The notes: generated from the sequence alone by a model not told the origin. Shown: positions 17,560 to 27,168, numbered from the stretch's first letter. The stretch is 64,000 nucleotides of DNA from Fen-1254 sp963769605 (GCA_963769605.1 CAVYML010000003.1:124001-188000), one strand, 5' to 3'. A program made the numbers and translations.

Positions 17560-18726
17560 TTATCTTAATAAAAATGTGTGCGTCCGTAAGAGAGACGCTT
17601 TGCTAAGAACCTGCATCAATTTTTGATATTTTTGTGCGCCTAAAATTTTTAACAAGAAAAAAGCTGCTTTTGCAAAGATAAACGATCGGATGACGTTTTG
17701 TGGAACCATTTTCCCGTAATGGTTGAGAGTTTTATAGAACTCTTTTTTGCTCAAAAGAAACGGATGAGGGCAATATTCGGCAATCATTGCATAAAGTCTG
17801 CGCTCCAGTATTGAAATTGCAAAACCATCGGCAAAATAATTATAGCCATAGGAGATGTTTCTATATTTTACATACTCATTGTTGTACACTGTACGCCTAT
17901 ACTCAACATAGAGAGAACGAAGTTCGGGATGTGAATCGAAGCCTACAGTTCTATCGTGCTTTGAGAGGATTGATTCATTTTCAATGTCGATGGAACTAAA
18001 GTGGTAAAAGATAAGATTGCTGGTTTTATTTACCATACCTCGGTCAATAACTCGTTCATGCAGATTCCAAAAGCTTACATTGTAACCGGGGTCGCGTACA
18101 ATGAAAATGTTCTTCCAAAAAACAATTGCCAATTCGACCCATTTTTGATCGACGAAGATACCGGTATTCGGCTCTATGAAGCACAGATATTTGCACCGGT
18201 CTTTATACCAATCGAGAAATTCAGCCGCTTCTGCTGAATTGGAAATTCCAATAAACCCAAGATTAAAAATACCGGTATATGTCATATTTTGTTCCCATTG
18301 CACCTTATCAAGGAACGATTTCGGCGCCTGTGAAGGATGAAGTGCATGCGGAGTCAAAGCAATTGAATAGGTATCCAGCGCATCAAGGACGACGTCCATT
18401 CGTCCAAAAACATAAATATCGGGGTCCAAAAATATTAATTTTTTATATCCCTTGTTCAGCAGGAAAGAAAATAGAAACGGCTTCACAGCGGTATTGAGCT
18501 CGGTAATTTCATAGACAAAAGCCATCTGTTCTATATTTGGAATATTCAATTCGTCTAACGGTAAAACAGTGAACCAATTTTCAGTTTGTATATGCTTCGT
18601 ATCTTTATCGACAATAAGATAAAAAAGATCGCATTCGTTATGCCGGGCAGCAACGGATTGAAGCAAGGTTTTTCCAAGTGAATAGTAATTGGCGGATGAA
18701 ACCGTACAAATGGCAATATTATTCAC
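17560..18726 (-). CDS. Glycosyltransferase, GT-A fold with DxD motif
   Basis: 388-aa protein opening with NIAICTVSSANYYSLGKTLLQSV. It carries LIFLDPDIYVFG, the metal-binding DxD of a GT-A transferase, and later YTGIFNLGFIGISNSAEAA and PNTGIFVDQKW, resembling the GT8-like nucleotide-diphospho-sugar family. Its start overlaps the end of the upstream gene by 8 bases, so the two are coupled. The C-terminus has hydrophobic helices that may bind the membrane. Substrate unknown. Confidence 0.75.
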   Translation of the reverse strand: MNNIAICTVSSANYYSLGKTLLQSVAARHNECDLFYLIVDKDTKHIQTENWFTVLPLDELNIPNIEQMAFVYEITELNTAVKPFLFSFLLNKGYKKLIFLDPDIYVFGRMDVVLDALDTYSIALTPHALHPSQAPKSFLDKVQWEQNMTYTGIFNLGFIGISNSAEAAEFLDWYKDRCKYLCFIEPNTGIFVDQKWVELAIVFWKNIFIVRDPGYNVSFWNLHERVIDRGMVNKTSNLIFYHFSSIDIENESILSKHDRTVGFDSHPELRSLYVEYRRTVYNNEYVKYRNISYGYNYFADGFAISILERRLYAMIAEYCPHPFLLSKKEFYKTLNHYGKMVPQNVIRSFIFAKAAFFLLKILGAQKYQKLMQVLSKASLLRTHTFLLR

Positions 18727-19981
18727 TGTGCCTCCATAGGGAATGTCGTAAAGTTGTTAAAAATAAATGCCGTGCGATCCGGGTCCGGGTTCCATATATT
18801 GAATAAAAAAGCAACTGAAAAACACTCATAGACCATACATAAAAATGCTTACCGTTGTTGATTTTAACGCCGATTTTATTAAACGCGAGCTTCTCTTTCT
18901 CGTTCATCTTATTCCAATGTGCTCTTACATATGGAGTAAGAATTATTCTAACCGTATTTCGTAACTCTTCGATTCCGTTTTTATCGTATTGGTAGCGGAC
19001 AAATGCAGTTTCAATTGCTTGTGCTGCCTGCAGGTGCATTTTTTTTGAGAGTAATTCATAGTCTATTTGAGAAAAATAAAAATCATATTTTAAAGGGATC
19101 TCTTGTTGAAATTGCTTCCTCGCGACATCAAAACCATTCTCAAAGCTGCACAACAGTATTTTACTTACATGCTCCGGTGGTGCATCAACGAGTTCAATGA
19201 TATGATCGGTCGGCAGGTGAAAGTACTTGGCATCGTTCAGCATAGATGCATACATGCGTGTGGTCTTTTTGAGCAATTGTATTTGTGGAATCGGCTTGGC
19301 CCAATCGGATGTTGCAAGCCAGGATATTCCGCTTGAACATCCAACCAACAGCGTGCAATAATGCGTCAATTCTGCATTTTCCCGAAAAGTCAATACACTT
19401 CCATCAATAATATTGGGCAACTGTTGAGAGATACATTTATCTGATGAAAGGACGAATTTTATATGATTGTTTTTTTGTGCCGTCCATTGAACTGTTTGAA
19501 GAGCAAACTCCGGTGTAACATACGATTGACCGCTTGTAGAAGAGCATTCAAAAAGAACGACGCTGTCTTGAGGCTCAATATGGTTCTCAGCGGCAAATCT
19601 TTTTACATTTTGAACTTCTGTGTCATACAATCGGATCACCGGCTGAATTGACACTGTAAGAGGATGAGGATAACCGCGAAACAGCGAGGAGCGACCTGTA
19701 CCGTCATAATTGTGAAAGTTTGCCGGATGAACTTGAGTAAAAAACACCTCATCATACTCTCCAATCCTTTTCTTTGTCATTGCTTCCTGCTGGAATAGAT
19801 ACCAAGTCTCACTCATATTGTTCACATTCGATTGTGGTATTTCCCAGATTTCATCTACAAAAGGATTGCCGTCGATGATCGTTCGATACAACGAGCTAAT
19901 AGCCCATGTCAAATGGCAATCAGGATAATCTTGCTTAATTTGACGTGCAATTGCTGTTGCATAGAGACAGTCGCCTCTCAT
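18719..19981 (-). CDS. GT9-like glycosyltransferase with an abrupt N-terminus
   Basis: 420 aa from the only in-frame ATG (19981), which has AGGA nine bases upstream. The predicted N-terminus MRGDCLYATAIARQIKQDYP begins in the middle of the usual GT9 start. The missing first strand (RILLGQLY) is encoded in frame directly upstream, but no ATG, GTG or TTG precedes it before TAG at 20030-20032. An ATG at 20059-20061 opens another frame, MNFFARYFNIEATNQYSK, that would join after a one-base shift at an AAAAA run near 20005-20010. The C-terminal donor site includes LLVGCSSGISWLA. This could be a genuine frameshift, a sequencing indel, a non-standard start, or a shorter functional protein. Confidence 0.7.
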   Translation of the reverse strand: MRGDCLYATAIARQIKQDYPDCHLTWAISSLYRTIIDGNPFVDEIWEIPQSNVNNMSETWYLFQQEAMTKKRIGEYDEVFFTQVHPANFHNYDGTGRSSLFRGYPHPLTVSIQPVIRLYDTEVQNVKRFAAENHIEPQDSVVLFECSSTSGQSYVTPEFALQTVQWTAQKNNHIKFVLSSDKCISQQLPNIIDGSVLTFRENAELTHYCTLLVGCSSGISWLATSDWAKPIPQIQLLKKTTRMYASMLNDAKYFHLPTDHIIELVDAPPEHVSKILLCSFENGFDVARKQFQQEIPLKYDFYFSQIDYELLSKKMHLQAAQAIETAFVRYQYDKNGIEELRNTVRIILTPYVRAHWNKMNEKEKLAFNKIGVKINNGKHFYVWSMSVFQLLFYSIYGTRTRIARHLFLTTLRHSLWRHSE

Positions 19982-20070
19982 ATATAACTGTCCTAAGAGT
20001 ATTCTTTTTGGAGTATTGATTGGTCGCCTCTATGTTGAAATATCTCGCGAAAAAGTTCATGATGAAAACA

Positions 20071-20946
20071 TTAATGAACAGAACGAACCATTAGTTCTGC
20101 CAGCTCTTCGATGGATGTTTCAGGATGCCAGCCCAGTCGATTGATGGTTGCAGGATTAGAGACCAGAATCGGATATTCAGATATAAATCCTGATTGTTGA
20201 CGAACAAATTCTTTCCAGTCTTTTCCAATTACATTGAAACAGGATCGGAGCCAATACTCAATAGAATATCCTTTTCCGGAGCCGATGACAGCTTCGCTGA
20301 CTTCATTTTGTTCCACTAACGTAAAGATTCCATTTGCGATATCTTTTGCGAAAGTCCATTCTTTTATGACTGAAATATCACCAAGGTTGAGTATCTCACT
20401 GCTGCCTTGAGAGATTTGTTGTACTGTTAAAGCAATCTTCTGGCTAACATGAGAAGGCTTTCGGAACGGACTTTCATGATGAAACAAATATCCTACGTAC
20501 GCATGAATTCCTAACGAGCGATAATATCGTGCCGCATAAACGGATTGTATACGTGCAACGCTATAAGGACTGCTTGCTTCGAAAGGATCGTTCTCCGCTA
20601 TAGGTTTTCCGATGTTCTTGAATTGAACACCGCTCCCCGTAATAAAAACCTTTGTTCCGGGACAATGTCTTTTTACCGCTTCAAGTATATTGAGAGTTCC
20701 TGTTGAGATTGTTTGATGGTTCTCAAACAATGCATCGTGGTGCGTCGTAGAATTCGCTGCAAGGTGAAAGATAAACATCGGCTGATAGTGCTTAATTAAT
20801 TGGTCCACCTGGGAATATTCGGTCACGTCTCCGTGGATATTGTTCCCTTGACGGGAAATACAAATCGGGGTGATCTCCTTCTGCTCGCAGATTTCCCGAA
20901 GGTAATGCCCGTCCTGCCCGTTTGCACCGAAAATGATGGCGTTCAT
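20071..20946 (-). CDS. NAD(P)-dependent sugar epimerase/dehydratase (GDP-mannose dehydratase-like)
   Basis: Extended SDR protein of 291 aa. IIFGANGQDGHYL is the nucleotide-binding glycine motif in the form seen in GDP-mannose 4,6-dehydratases. FHLAANSTTHH, ITGSGVQF and the late GWHPETSIEELAELM match sugar-nucleotide SDRs. The active-site Tyr lies in SPYSVARIQS, where the usual YxxxK has Arg in place of Lys. Probable role: supplying a modified NDP-sugar for the neighbouring glycosyltransferases. The exact reaction is uncertain because of the changed Lys. Confidence 0.75.
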   Translation of the reverse strand: MNAIIFGANGQDGHYLREICEQKEITPICISRQGNNIHGDVTEYSQVDQLIKHYQPMFIFHLAANSTTHHDALFENHQTISTGTLNILEAVKRHCPGTKVFITGSGVQFKNIGKPIAENDPFEASSPYSVARIQSVYAARYYRSLGIHAYVGYLFHHESPFRKPSHVSQKIALTVQQISQGSSEILNLGDISVIKEWTFAKDIANGIFTLVEQNEVSEAVIGSGKGYSIEYWLRSCFNVIGKDWKEFVRQQSGFISEYPILVSNPATINRLGWHPETSIEELAELMVRSVH

Positions 20947-20970
20947 CGCACAATTAAAAAAGATACGTGT

Positions 20971-21765
20971 TCATAATTTGGAGCACCGCCGCGTTATCGC
21001 TTGTATTGTATTCACTGAAGAGTGATTATCGAGAAAAATACCGTTGTGATAATTGTTAAATATAAGACAATAATCCTGTGCCCCGAGAAATTCTACTATG
21101 GTTTTGTATTGGTTATCAATCTCTACCATAGCAATGGTCGGCCGATATTTATTCCAATTATTGCTTTGAAGGACCTCAAGATCGTATCCTTCGGCATCGA
21201 CAGACATAAAATCGATGCGTCGTTCTTTGATATAAGTAAGAAACACCGTTTCCAAGCGGAGTACCGGAATTGAAGTCTCGGCAACAGTTAATCCGTAACG
21301 CTTCGCCATCCTGTGTGCCACATCTTTGTCGAATGAAGAAAGAGTAGAATCACCGACAACTTGATAAAATGTTAGAGGTGTATCTACAGGACCAACACCG
21401 ATATTGAGGTTTATATCTTTTGGCCGCGCGGAACAAAACTTTTGATAACCTCCGGGTCCGGGTTCAATGTTAATTCCTGTCCATCCCTTATGATAAAAAC
21501 GATTCGTATTGCTGTTGAACACGGGATCATTGGCGCCGATATCCAGGTACGATCCGTTTTTCTCGAAGGATAAGAGCACGTCAAGAAGCAAATCCTCATT
21601 GAATTGACTATAGGAGTCCATAGCCGGACTGATAAAGGGCTGAATGCCTTGATGATGATCCTTTTCAGATAGATGAAATGCCCGTTTGATAAATCCAATC
21701 GATTTTATAAAAATAGGAGGAACAAAATCCTCTAAGTGAATTTCAAATTTATTTTTCGCCATCAC
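20971..21765 (-). CDS. FkbM-family methyltransferase
   Basis: 264 aa. SQFNEDLLLDVLL, then SYLDIGANDPVFNSNTNRFY (SAM motif I with the GAN..P pattern), GINIEPGPGGYQKF, and late DFMSVDAEGYDLEVLQS and RPTIAMVEI are the FkbM signature blocks. Members O-methylate sugars or natural-product scaffolds and are common in surface-polysaccharide loci. The start ATG overlaps the stop of the upstream gene (ATGA), implying coupled translation. Cytoplasmic; the acceptor is unknown. Confidence 0.85.
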   Translation of the reverse strand: MMAKNKFEIHLEDFVPPIFIKSIGFIKRAFHLSEKDHHQGIQPFISPAMDSYSQFNEDLLLDVLLSFEKNGSYLDIGANDPVFNSNTNRFYHKGWTGINIEPGPGGYQKFCSARPKDINLNIGVGPVDTPLTFYQVVGDSTLSSFDKDVAHRMAKRYGLTVAETSIPVLRLETVFLTYIKERRIDFMSVDAEGYDLEVLQSNNWNKYRPTIAMVEIDNQYKTIVEFLGAQDYCLIFNNYHNGIFLDNHSSVNTIQAITRRCSKL

Positions 21766-22850
21766 TTCTTTCGGAATCTTTTTAAAAAGCCTGATACTTT
21801 CTTGGCAATAATTTGATATTTTTTGGGAGGGACTTTTATAAGCAATTCAACCGTATGCGGTTCAGTCAATTTTGAATTAAACGTCCGATCGACGCCTGTA
21901 TCCTTAAGAACCGCTTCAAACTTTTTAGCAAAGTTCACTGGAGCCCATTCGTTTTGTATCCGGAACACTTCAGGCTGTGAATAGAGAATAGATTCCTTCA
22001 GAGTCCGATGAGGGTATGGTTTGATGTAGGCCGTAATATGCCGAAATGTATCGTTTGTCGACACAGCAAGCGGTCGACCGCTCGATATTGCTTGGTCGGT
22101 AGTAGCAGAGAGACCCGGCTGATTGCGATTATATAAAAAACAATTCAATGTATTTTGACTGCACCATTCAATCAACTGAGGTTTTGACATGAATTCACGA
22201 GTGATGTTTACCTGTATCCCTGGTTTTGCCCTTTTTTTACATTCATCAGCCAGATAGTCTCCGTAATTCTTGTTATGGAGATGCCAGAAAGCATCTTCAG
22301 TGTACGTACCCATGGGAATATTGATTCGAATAATGGCCTTTTCAAATTCATTATTGACTGCATCTACAACTAGCTCGAAGCCCTTGCCTGGTGTCGCAAA
22401 ACCAAAGCTTCCGATAACCGGTATGGGAGGTTCAATGTACAATGGAACATGATCCGGAACTTCTAATGGACGCGGAAAGGCATACGCACGCCTGTCTCTC
22501 ACATGCATCGTTGGATCAAGAACACAATAAACATCAAAATCTTTTTTTGGTGTCAAGACAAACGGGTCATGAGGAGCAACTTCAAGGACAAAACAGACCT
22601 TTAAACCAGGGAGCCGGCGAATGCTTTTTGTATCCAACCAGCCCATGGTAATGTGATGATAATTGACAGCATAGAAATCATACTGATTTGAGAGAGTTCT
22701 CTTATTATCATCAATTTCCAAGTAGTCGAGAGTATATTTTTCCGAAAGCCTGAGACTTTCATACATCATACGGCCCGATTCATAGATGCTGCAATTTGCT
22801 TGGGCCGGATTAATAAACAAACCGCGTGTCAAAGGTTTAGAAGAGTTCAT
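21762..22850 (-). CDS. Putative GT4-like glycosyltransferase
   Basis: 362 aa with two Rossmann-like halves. The second half begins VIGSFGFATPGKGFELVVDAV and contains NTLNCFLYNRNQPGLSATTDQAISSGRPLAVSTND, resembling the donor site of GT-B enzymes in which a late acidic residue binds the sugar. The N-terminal half (GLFINPAQANCSIYESGRMMYESL) is divergent. It is four bases downstream of the C-methyltransferase gene and overlaps the FkbM gene. Classified by fold pattern and context only. Confidence 0.65.
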   Translation of the reverse strand: MNSSKPLTRGLFINPAQANCSIYESGRMMYESLRLSEKYTLDYLEIDDNKRTLSNQYDFYAVNYHHITMGWLDTKSIRRLPGLKVCFVLEVAPHDPFVLTPKKDFDVYCVLDPTMHVRDRRAYAFPRPLEVPDHVPLYIEPPIPVIGSFGFATPGKGFELVVDAVNNEFEKAIIRINIPMGTYTEDAFWHLHNKNYGDYLADECKKRAKPGIQVNITREFMSKPQLIEWCSQNTLNCFLYNRNQPGLSATTDQAISSGRPLAVSTNDTFRHITAYIKPYPHRTLKESILYSQPEVFRIQNEWAPVNFAKKFEAVLKDTGVDRTFNSKLTEPHTVELLIKVPPKKYQIIAKKVSGFLKRFRKK

Positions 22851-22854
22851 AACG

Positions 22855-24114
22855 TTATTGCTTTACTATTTCTATCGTCGGCAGCGGGAATATCAGCCCG
22901 ATGCCTCGCTTCAGTGTTTCTTTCTCCCGTTCGACAAATTCCTGTTTGAAGTGCCAGGGAAGGACAAAATAGTAATCCGGATTCATCGCGCGAGATTCTG
23001 CTTCACTGATGATCGGAATGTCGGTGCCGAGAGTACGGGCGCCGTATTTATCAGGGTTACGTTCTGCGGCATAATCGATAATTCGGTTGTCTATCCCGCA
23101 CCATTGGAGAATAGTATTTCCCTTTGTAGATGCCCCGTAGATATGAATCCGCTTATTTTCTTTCTTCAACTTTTTAAACAGAGCGGTCAATTCTTCTTTA
23201 TGAATATTGACTCTGTCCTGAAAATTTTTGTATGGTTTATCGGTGTCGAGTTCTAAATCAAATTCTTCTTGATGCAGCACCTGAATATTTTGCATAAATT
23301 GATCTTTTTTATATAAAAAATTATCCGCATGAGTTGCGAAACATCTTATACTGCCGCCGTTGATATTATTCAGGGCAACGTTAAATATTTTCATCCCGGC
23401 TTGTTTAAGGATAAATTCAATAACCGCTAAACTATAATATTCAAGATGTTCGTGACATATAGTGTCATACGATGTCATTTTTAACATGGTAGGCATATAC
23501 GACATTTCAAATATCCAAATGCCTTCCGGCGAGAGAATTTGCTTAATCCCTCTTGTGAAAGTAATTGGGTCTTCAAGATCATAGAACATCGCAATAGAAG
23601 TGATGATGTCGATTTGCTTATCCTGCAAACGGGCAAGTAATTCAGGAGAGGGGAAAATGTCCTGCACAATACAAATCGGCGGTTTAATCTCTTGAGCGAC
23701 ATCTGAAGGATCAACGCCGTATTTCTCAAAGGTACTCGGATAATATTCAAAAAGTGTTCCATCATTACAGCCAATGTCAAGTATTCGTGCTATCGGTTTT
23801 TTAATAATGGTAAGAGCGTCTTCAGCAATACCCTTTAAGTGAAGGCGCATCGTGTTGTTAGTTCCAGAGCGATACCAATATGCAGAATACAATATTTCAG
23901 GGGGCACGGTGTGCTCCATTTGGAGAAGCCCGCATGCATGTTCGTCTTTTGTCGGATCACAACGAAGAAGTGTGGTGGGTATTTTTCGCATGGGAGGTAA
24001 TTCTTTTCCGGGTTTGACAAACGATCCTTGGAGGTACTGTTCGCCAAGATCAATGACTTTTGTCAGCGCATGAGAACCGCATACACGGCATGTTTTTCTA
24101 TGGATGAGATGCAT
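22855..24114 (-). CDS. Sugar C-methyltransferase (NDP-hexose type)
   Basis: 419 aa in the three-part arrangement of TylCIII-type C-methyltransferases. An N-terminal zinc-binding domain (CRVCGSHALTKVIDLG, with further Cys and His before residue 70) is followed by a SAM domain (ILDIGCNDGTLFEYY, then DIITSIAMFYDLEDP) with the family HEHLEYYS block. A C-terminal domain follows (IHIYGASTKGNTILQWCGI). Expected to add a methyl group to a carbon of an NDP-keto-sugar, making a branched sugar for the exported glycan. It fits the adjacent epimerase/dehydratase. Confidence 0.87.
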   Translation of the reverse strand: MHLIHRKTCRVCGSHALTKVIDLGEQYLQGSFVKPGKELPPMRKIPTTLLRCDPTKDEHACGLLQMEHTVPPEILYSAYWYRSGTNNTMRLHLKGIAEDALTIIKKPIARILDIGCNDGTLFEYYPSTFEKYGVDPSDVAQEIKPPICIVQDIFPSPELLARLQDKQIDIITSIAMFYDLEDPITFTRGIKQILSPEGIWIFEMSYMPTMLKMTSYDTICHEHLEYYSLAVIEFILKQAGMKIFNVALNNINGGSIRCFATHADNFLYKKDQFMQNIQVLHQEEFDLELDTDKPYKNFQDRVNIHKEELTALFKKLKKENKRIHIYGASTKGNTILQWCGIDNRIIDYAAERNPDKYGARTLGTDIPIISEAESRAMNPDYYFVLPWHFKQEFVEREKETLKRGIGLIFPLPTIEIVKQ

Positions 24115-24126
24115 GAAATACTCCTA

Positions 24127-24573
24127 TCAATGATTCCGTTTTTGTTCGACGCTCGTTCGAAAGCATCTGTCAATCTGATCAATACACTTATTACGTTCGA
24201 GATTAAGTAAGGCAAGTTTTTTTACGACTCCGTCTTTTTCGGCGGCTGGAACTTTGTCGAATTCATAGACTAATTCTTGTTCATGCCAAAGTTTACAATT
24301 AGTATCGGCAAGTTTTGAAAATACTTCCCCGATGGTTCCTTCCATATCGGCAACTACATTGCCTTCCTGTTTGTACACTTTGTTCGCTGCAAACGTCAAC
24401 CGCTCTATCGGAATCCGGCCTTCTATTGCCGCGGAAACGAATTCGTCGATTTCAGATTGCAATTGATTCTCTTGATTGGAAAGACTGATGAGTTTTTCCT
24501 CGCTGTCCGAATGGAACTGCTTTAGCTTGACAATAGTCAATTTATCACATAATGAACCAAGCGTTTCTGCCAT
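24127..24573 (-). CDS. Helical protein of the DUF6165/DUF4254 type
   Basis: 148-aa, all-helical, soluble protein. The start LGSLCDKLTIVKLKQFH and the later TNCKLWHEQELVYEF and NLERNKCIDQIDRCF resemble small uncharacterised proteins found beside polysaccharide genes (DUF6165 or DUF4254); which family is not certain from reading alone. AAGGA lies seven bases before the ATG. Positioned between wzt and the C-methyltransferase, so a role in glycan synthesis or export is likely but unproven. Confidence 0.6.
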   Translation of the reverse strand: MAETLGSLCDKLTIVKLKQFHSDSEEKLISLSNQENQLQSEIDEFVSAAIEGRIPIERLTFAANKVYKQEGNVVADMEGTIGEVFSKLADTNCKLWHEQELVYEFDKVPAAEKDGVVKKLALLNLERNKCIDQIDRCFRTSVEQKRNH

Positions 24574-24584
24574 ATATGAATCCT

Positions 24585-25874
24585 TTAGGATAGAAAAACG
24601 GGAGCGACAGGTTCAAAAGTCCAGGCGCAATCGACGAAAACACAGCCATAATCCATTCCTTCACTGGCTGCATATTTAGATCCGCCGTCAAACACATTGA
24701 CCGAAAGCGCATCGCTGACAAGATGAAAAATCACTTGATGTGGAAGATAAGCGGCAAGTGTAAAAGCGTATTGCTCCGGACGCAGCAATCCTCCGGGTAT
24801 AACAACTTTTGCCGCAATGATTTTTGCCTTTCCATCTCCCGGAACAATAATTTCCGTGTCTGTCGTAAAAACATTTCGTTTCGAATCTCTTACGGCAACC
24901 CTTATTTCCGCACCTTTAATGAGTTTGTTAATCTTGCAAGTGAGAACAATAACGATTTCCTGGATATGTGTAAAGTTGACTGCTGCATTTCCTTCTGCAT
25001 CAAATGTTTCCGCTTTAAGGATGGTAATTTCTCTGTTTTCATCTGTATCTCGGTTTTTATATACCCCCCCGCTGTCCGACATTCTGTTCATATAGTGATT
25101 TATCACCTGAGCCGTTGGACCTATTTTAACAAGTATGCCGTTTTCCAGCATAAGAGCGTTGTTGCAGAGATGTGTAATAGCACCCATTTGGTGGCTTACA
25201 AATAAGATCGTTCTTCCGCTATGGGTAGAAACCTCTTCCATTTTCCCAAGACATTTTTTTTGGAATTGAGCATCTCCTACGGCCAACACTTCATCAACAA
25301 TCAATATTTCCGGTTCTAAATGAGCTGCAATAGCAAAAGCGAGGCGTACGTACATCCCGGAAGAGTAACGCTTGACGGGTGTATCTAAAAATTTTTCAAC
25401 TTCTGCAAAAGCTACAATTTCATCAAATTTTTTCTTTATTTCAGCATTTGTCATCCCGATAATTGCGCCGTTCATAAAAATATTTTCACGCCCAGTGAGT
25501 TCGGGATGAAATCCCGTTCCCACTTCCAACAAACTTGCGACCCTGCCTTTTGTAGAAACTCTACCGGATGTCGGCTCGGTAATACGGGCGAGTACTTTTA
25601 ATAAAGTCGATTTACCAGCCCCATTTCTTCCGATAATTCCCATTCGCTCGCCTTGTTCGATCTTAAAAGAAATGTTCTTGAGAGCATAAAAGTCTTCACG
25701 AGATTGAAAAGTATACCGAGATGCTGATTGGCGAGTAATGATAGATAGGGTTTTTCTACTTAATCTCTTTATCCTGTTGGTCAGCACATCCCTTAAAGCT
25801 AAATATCTCTCAGGAGATTGATGGCTAAGTATATACCTTTTTGATAACCCTTCAACTTTAATGACAGTATTCAT
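24585..25874 (-). CDS. wzt: ABC transporter ATPase for polysaccharide export, with C-terminal glycan-binding domain
   Basis: 429 aa. The ATPase domain has Walker A GRNGAGKST, signature YSSGMYVRLAFA, Walker B ILIVDEVLAVGD and switch His in LFVSHQ. About 150 extra residues follow (from roughly residue 270), matching the Wzt C-terminal carbohydrate-binding beta-sandwich that recognises the finished O-antigen chain. Energises export of undecaprenyl-linked glycan through the Wzm permease. Wzm lies upstream on the same strand, but separated by an unusual 323-bp gap. Confidence 0.92.
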   Translation of the reverse strand: MNTVIKVEGLSKRYILSHQSPERYLALRDVLTNRIKRLSRKTLSIITRQSASRYTFQSREDFYALKNISFKIEQGERMGIIGRNGAGKSTLLKVLARITEPTSGRVSTKGRVASLLEVGTGFHPELTGRENIFMNGAIIGMTNAEIKKKFDEIVAFAEVEKFLDTPVKRYSSGMYVRLAFAIAAHLEPEILIVDEVLAVGDAQFQKKCLGKMEEVSTHSGRTILFVSHQMGAITHLCNNALMLENGILVKIGPTAQVINHYMNRMSDSGGVYKNRDTDENREITILKAETFDAEGNAAVNFTHIQEIVIVLTCKINKLIKGAEIRVAVRDSKRNVFTTDTEIIVPGDGKAKIIAAKVVIPGGLLRPEQYAFTLAAYLPHQVIFHLVSDALSVNVFDGGSKYAASEGMDYGCVFVDCAWTFEPVAPVFLS

Positions 25875-26197
25875 ACGAAATAGGAGTCACTTCTTAAGTA
25901 ATAAAATTATAAAGCTATGAACCGATAAAATGCAATATTTTGTGTTGAATCTTCAAAGTTCAATTTAATGTCTGATGCCGTGCAATCGAGAATTAACTAT
26001 TGCATGCTTAAAATTCCGCTGTATGGAATGTCGTAAATCCGCACATTTGTCGATGGCAACTTTGACTTCTTCAGTGTTTTTCATGCCCTGCTAACATTAA
26101 CTAATAATAATCAAATCTGATTCAACTTTCAAATGATGCAAAAAAGACCGGATTCGTATATGGAAAGACTATTTCTCTTCTGCATGGGGGAAAAGGT
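25875..26197. other. Intergenic gap between wzm and wzt
   Basis: 323 bases separate the permease from its ATPase, where the two genes are normally adjacent or overlapping. The gap is AT-rich. Apart from a short minus-strand frame (25965-26084) nothing convincing is seen. Confidence 0.6.
25965..26084 (-). CDS. Possible 39-aa peptide in the wzm-wzt gap
   Basis: ATG at 26084 with AGGG close upstream, stop TAA at 25965-25967. The peptide begins MKNTEEVKVAIDKCADLRH and is basic and probably helical. It may be a remnant of a larger gene, a true small protein or chance; no family is recognised. Confidence 0.25.
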   Translation of the reverse strand: MKNTEEVKVAIDKCADLRHSIQRNFKHAIVNSRLHGIRH

Positions 26198-27040
26198 TTA
26201 TATGACATCTGCAAATCCTTTTTCAGTTTTCCTGAAATAAACGATGCCGATAACAAAGAGAATAGCGATCATTGCGGTGGAAGTTAGAAAGCCTGGGAGA
26301 AAAAAATTATTTGTTTTCCCGATAATAGCCCATCGGAATCCGTCTATTACTCCTACCATCGGATTTAAGGAATAAAGGATTCTCCATTTTTCCGGCACGA
26401 CTGAACTGCTATAGCCAACGGGCGAAATGTAAAGCCCGAACTGGACTAAAAATGGAACGATATATTTGATATCTCGATATCTTACATTTAATGCGGCAAG
26501 GAAAACTCCGCATCCCATTGCAGCGACAAATGCCATAAAGATGAAAATAGGAAGCGATAATATTTGCCATCCGGGAAGAAACCTGTACCATACCATCATA
26601 AAGACAAGAATTACGCCTGAAAGAAGGAAATCAATAAAGCTTGTGATTATTGAGCTTGTAGGGATAATAAGCCTGGGAAAATATATTTTCGATATTAAAT
26701 TTGTATTTCCTATAAGACTTAGGCTTGCTTCAGAAAAAGCGTTCGAGAAAAACTGCCAAGGGAGTGTCGCCGCAAAGACTAAAATTGAGTACGGAGCGCC
26801 GCCCTCCGAAGGTAAATTTGCAAGTTTGCTGAAAACAGTTGTAAATACTACCATGGTTAAAATCGGACGAATCAATGCCCATGCAACACCAATAACCGTT
26901 TGTTTATATCTGACAAGTATATCGCGCCAAGCAAGGAAAAAAAATAATTGGCGATAACGCCATATGTCTCTCCAATAGTGTTTTTCGATTTTTCCTGCCT
27001 CGATCACTAAATCGAAGTCATTGTTTGGCTGTGTCAACAT
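26198..27040 (-). CDS. wzm: ABC-2 type polysaccharide export permease
   Basis: 280-aa membrane protein with six hydrophobic helices. The cytoplasmic N-terminal segment HYWRDIWRYRQLFFFLAWRDILVRYKQTVIGVAW is the hallmark of TagG/Wzm-type exporters (quoted here by its two ends: HYWRDIWRYRQLF and LVRYKQTVIGVAW). Late LVQFGLYISPVGYS and YSLNPMVGVIDGFRW are also family blocks. The ATG at 27040 has AGAGAG upstream and is preferred over an in-frame codon 24 bases earlier. Forms the channel used with the Wzt ATPase. Confidence 0.9.
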   Translation of the reverse strand: MLTQPNNDFDLVIEAGKIEKHYWRDIWRYRQLFFFLAWRDILVRYKQTVIGVAWALIRPILTMVVFTTVFSKLANLPSEGGAPYSILVFAATLPWQFFSNAFSEASLSLIGNTNLISKIYFPRLIIPTSSIITSFIDFLLSGVILVFMMVWYRFLPGWQILSLPIFIFMAFVAAMGCGVFLAALNVRYRDIKYIVPFLVQFGLYISPVGYSSSVVPEKWRILYSLNPMVGVIDGFRWAIIGKTNNFFLPGFLTSTAMIAILFVIGIVYFRKTEKGFADVI

Positions 27041-27168
27041 ATTTATCTCTCTTAACGCACACAATTTTATTCTTTAATGATAGCCGAAAATAATATTCCA
27101 ATTTGAGCAATAAGCTTTACGTGACTATAGGTTGATTGAATGAACAATATTCTCCAAGATATATCTTG

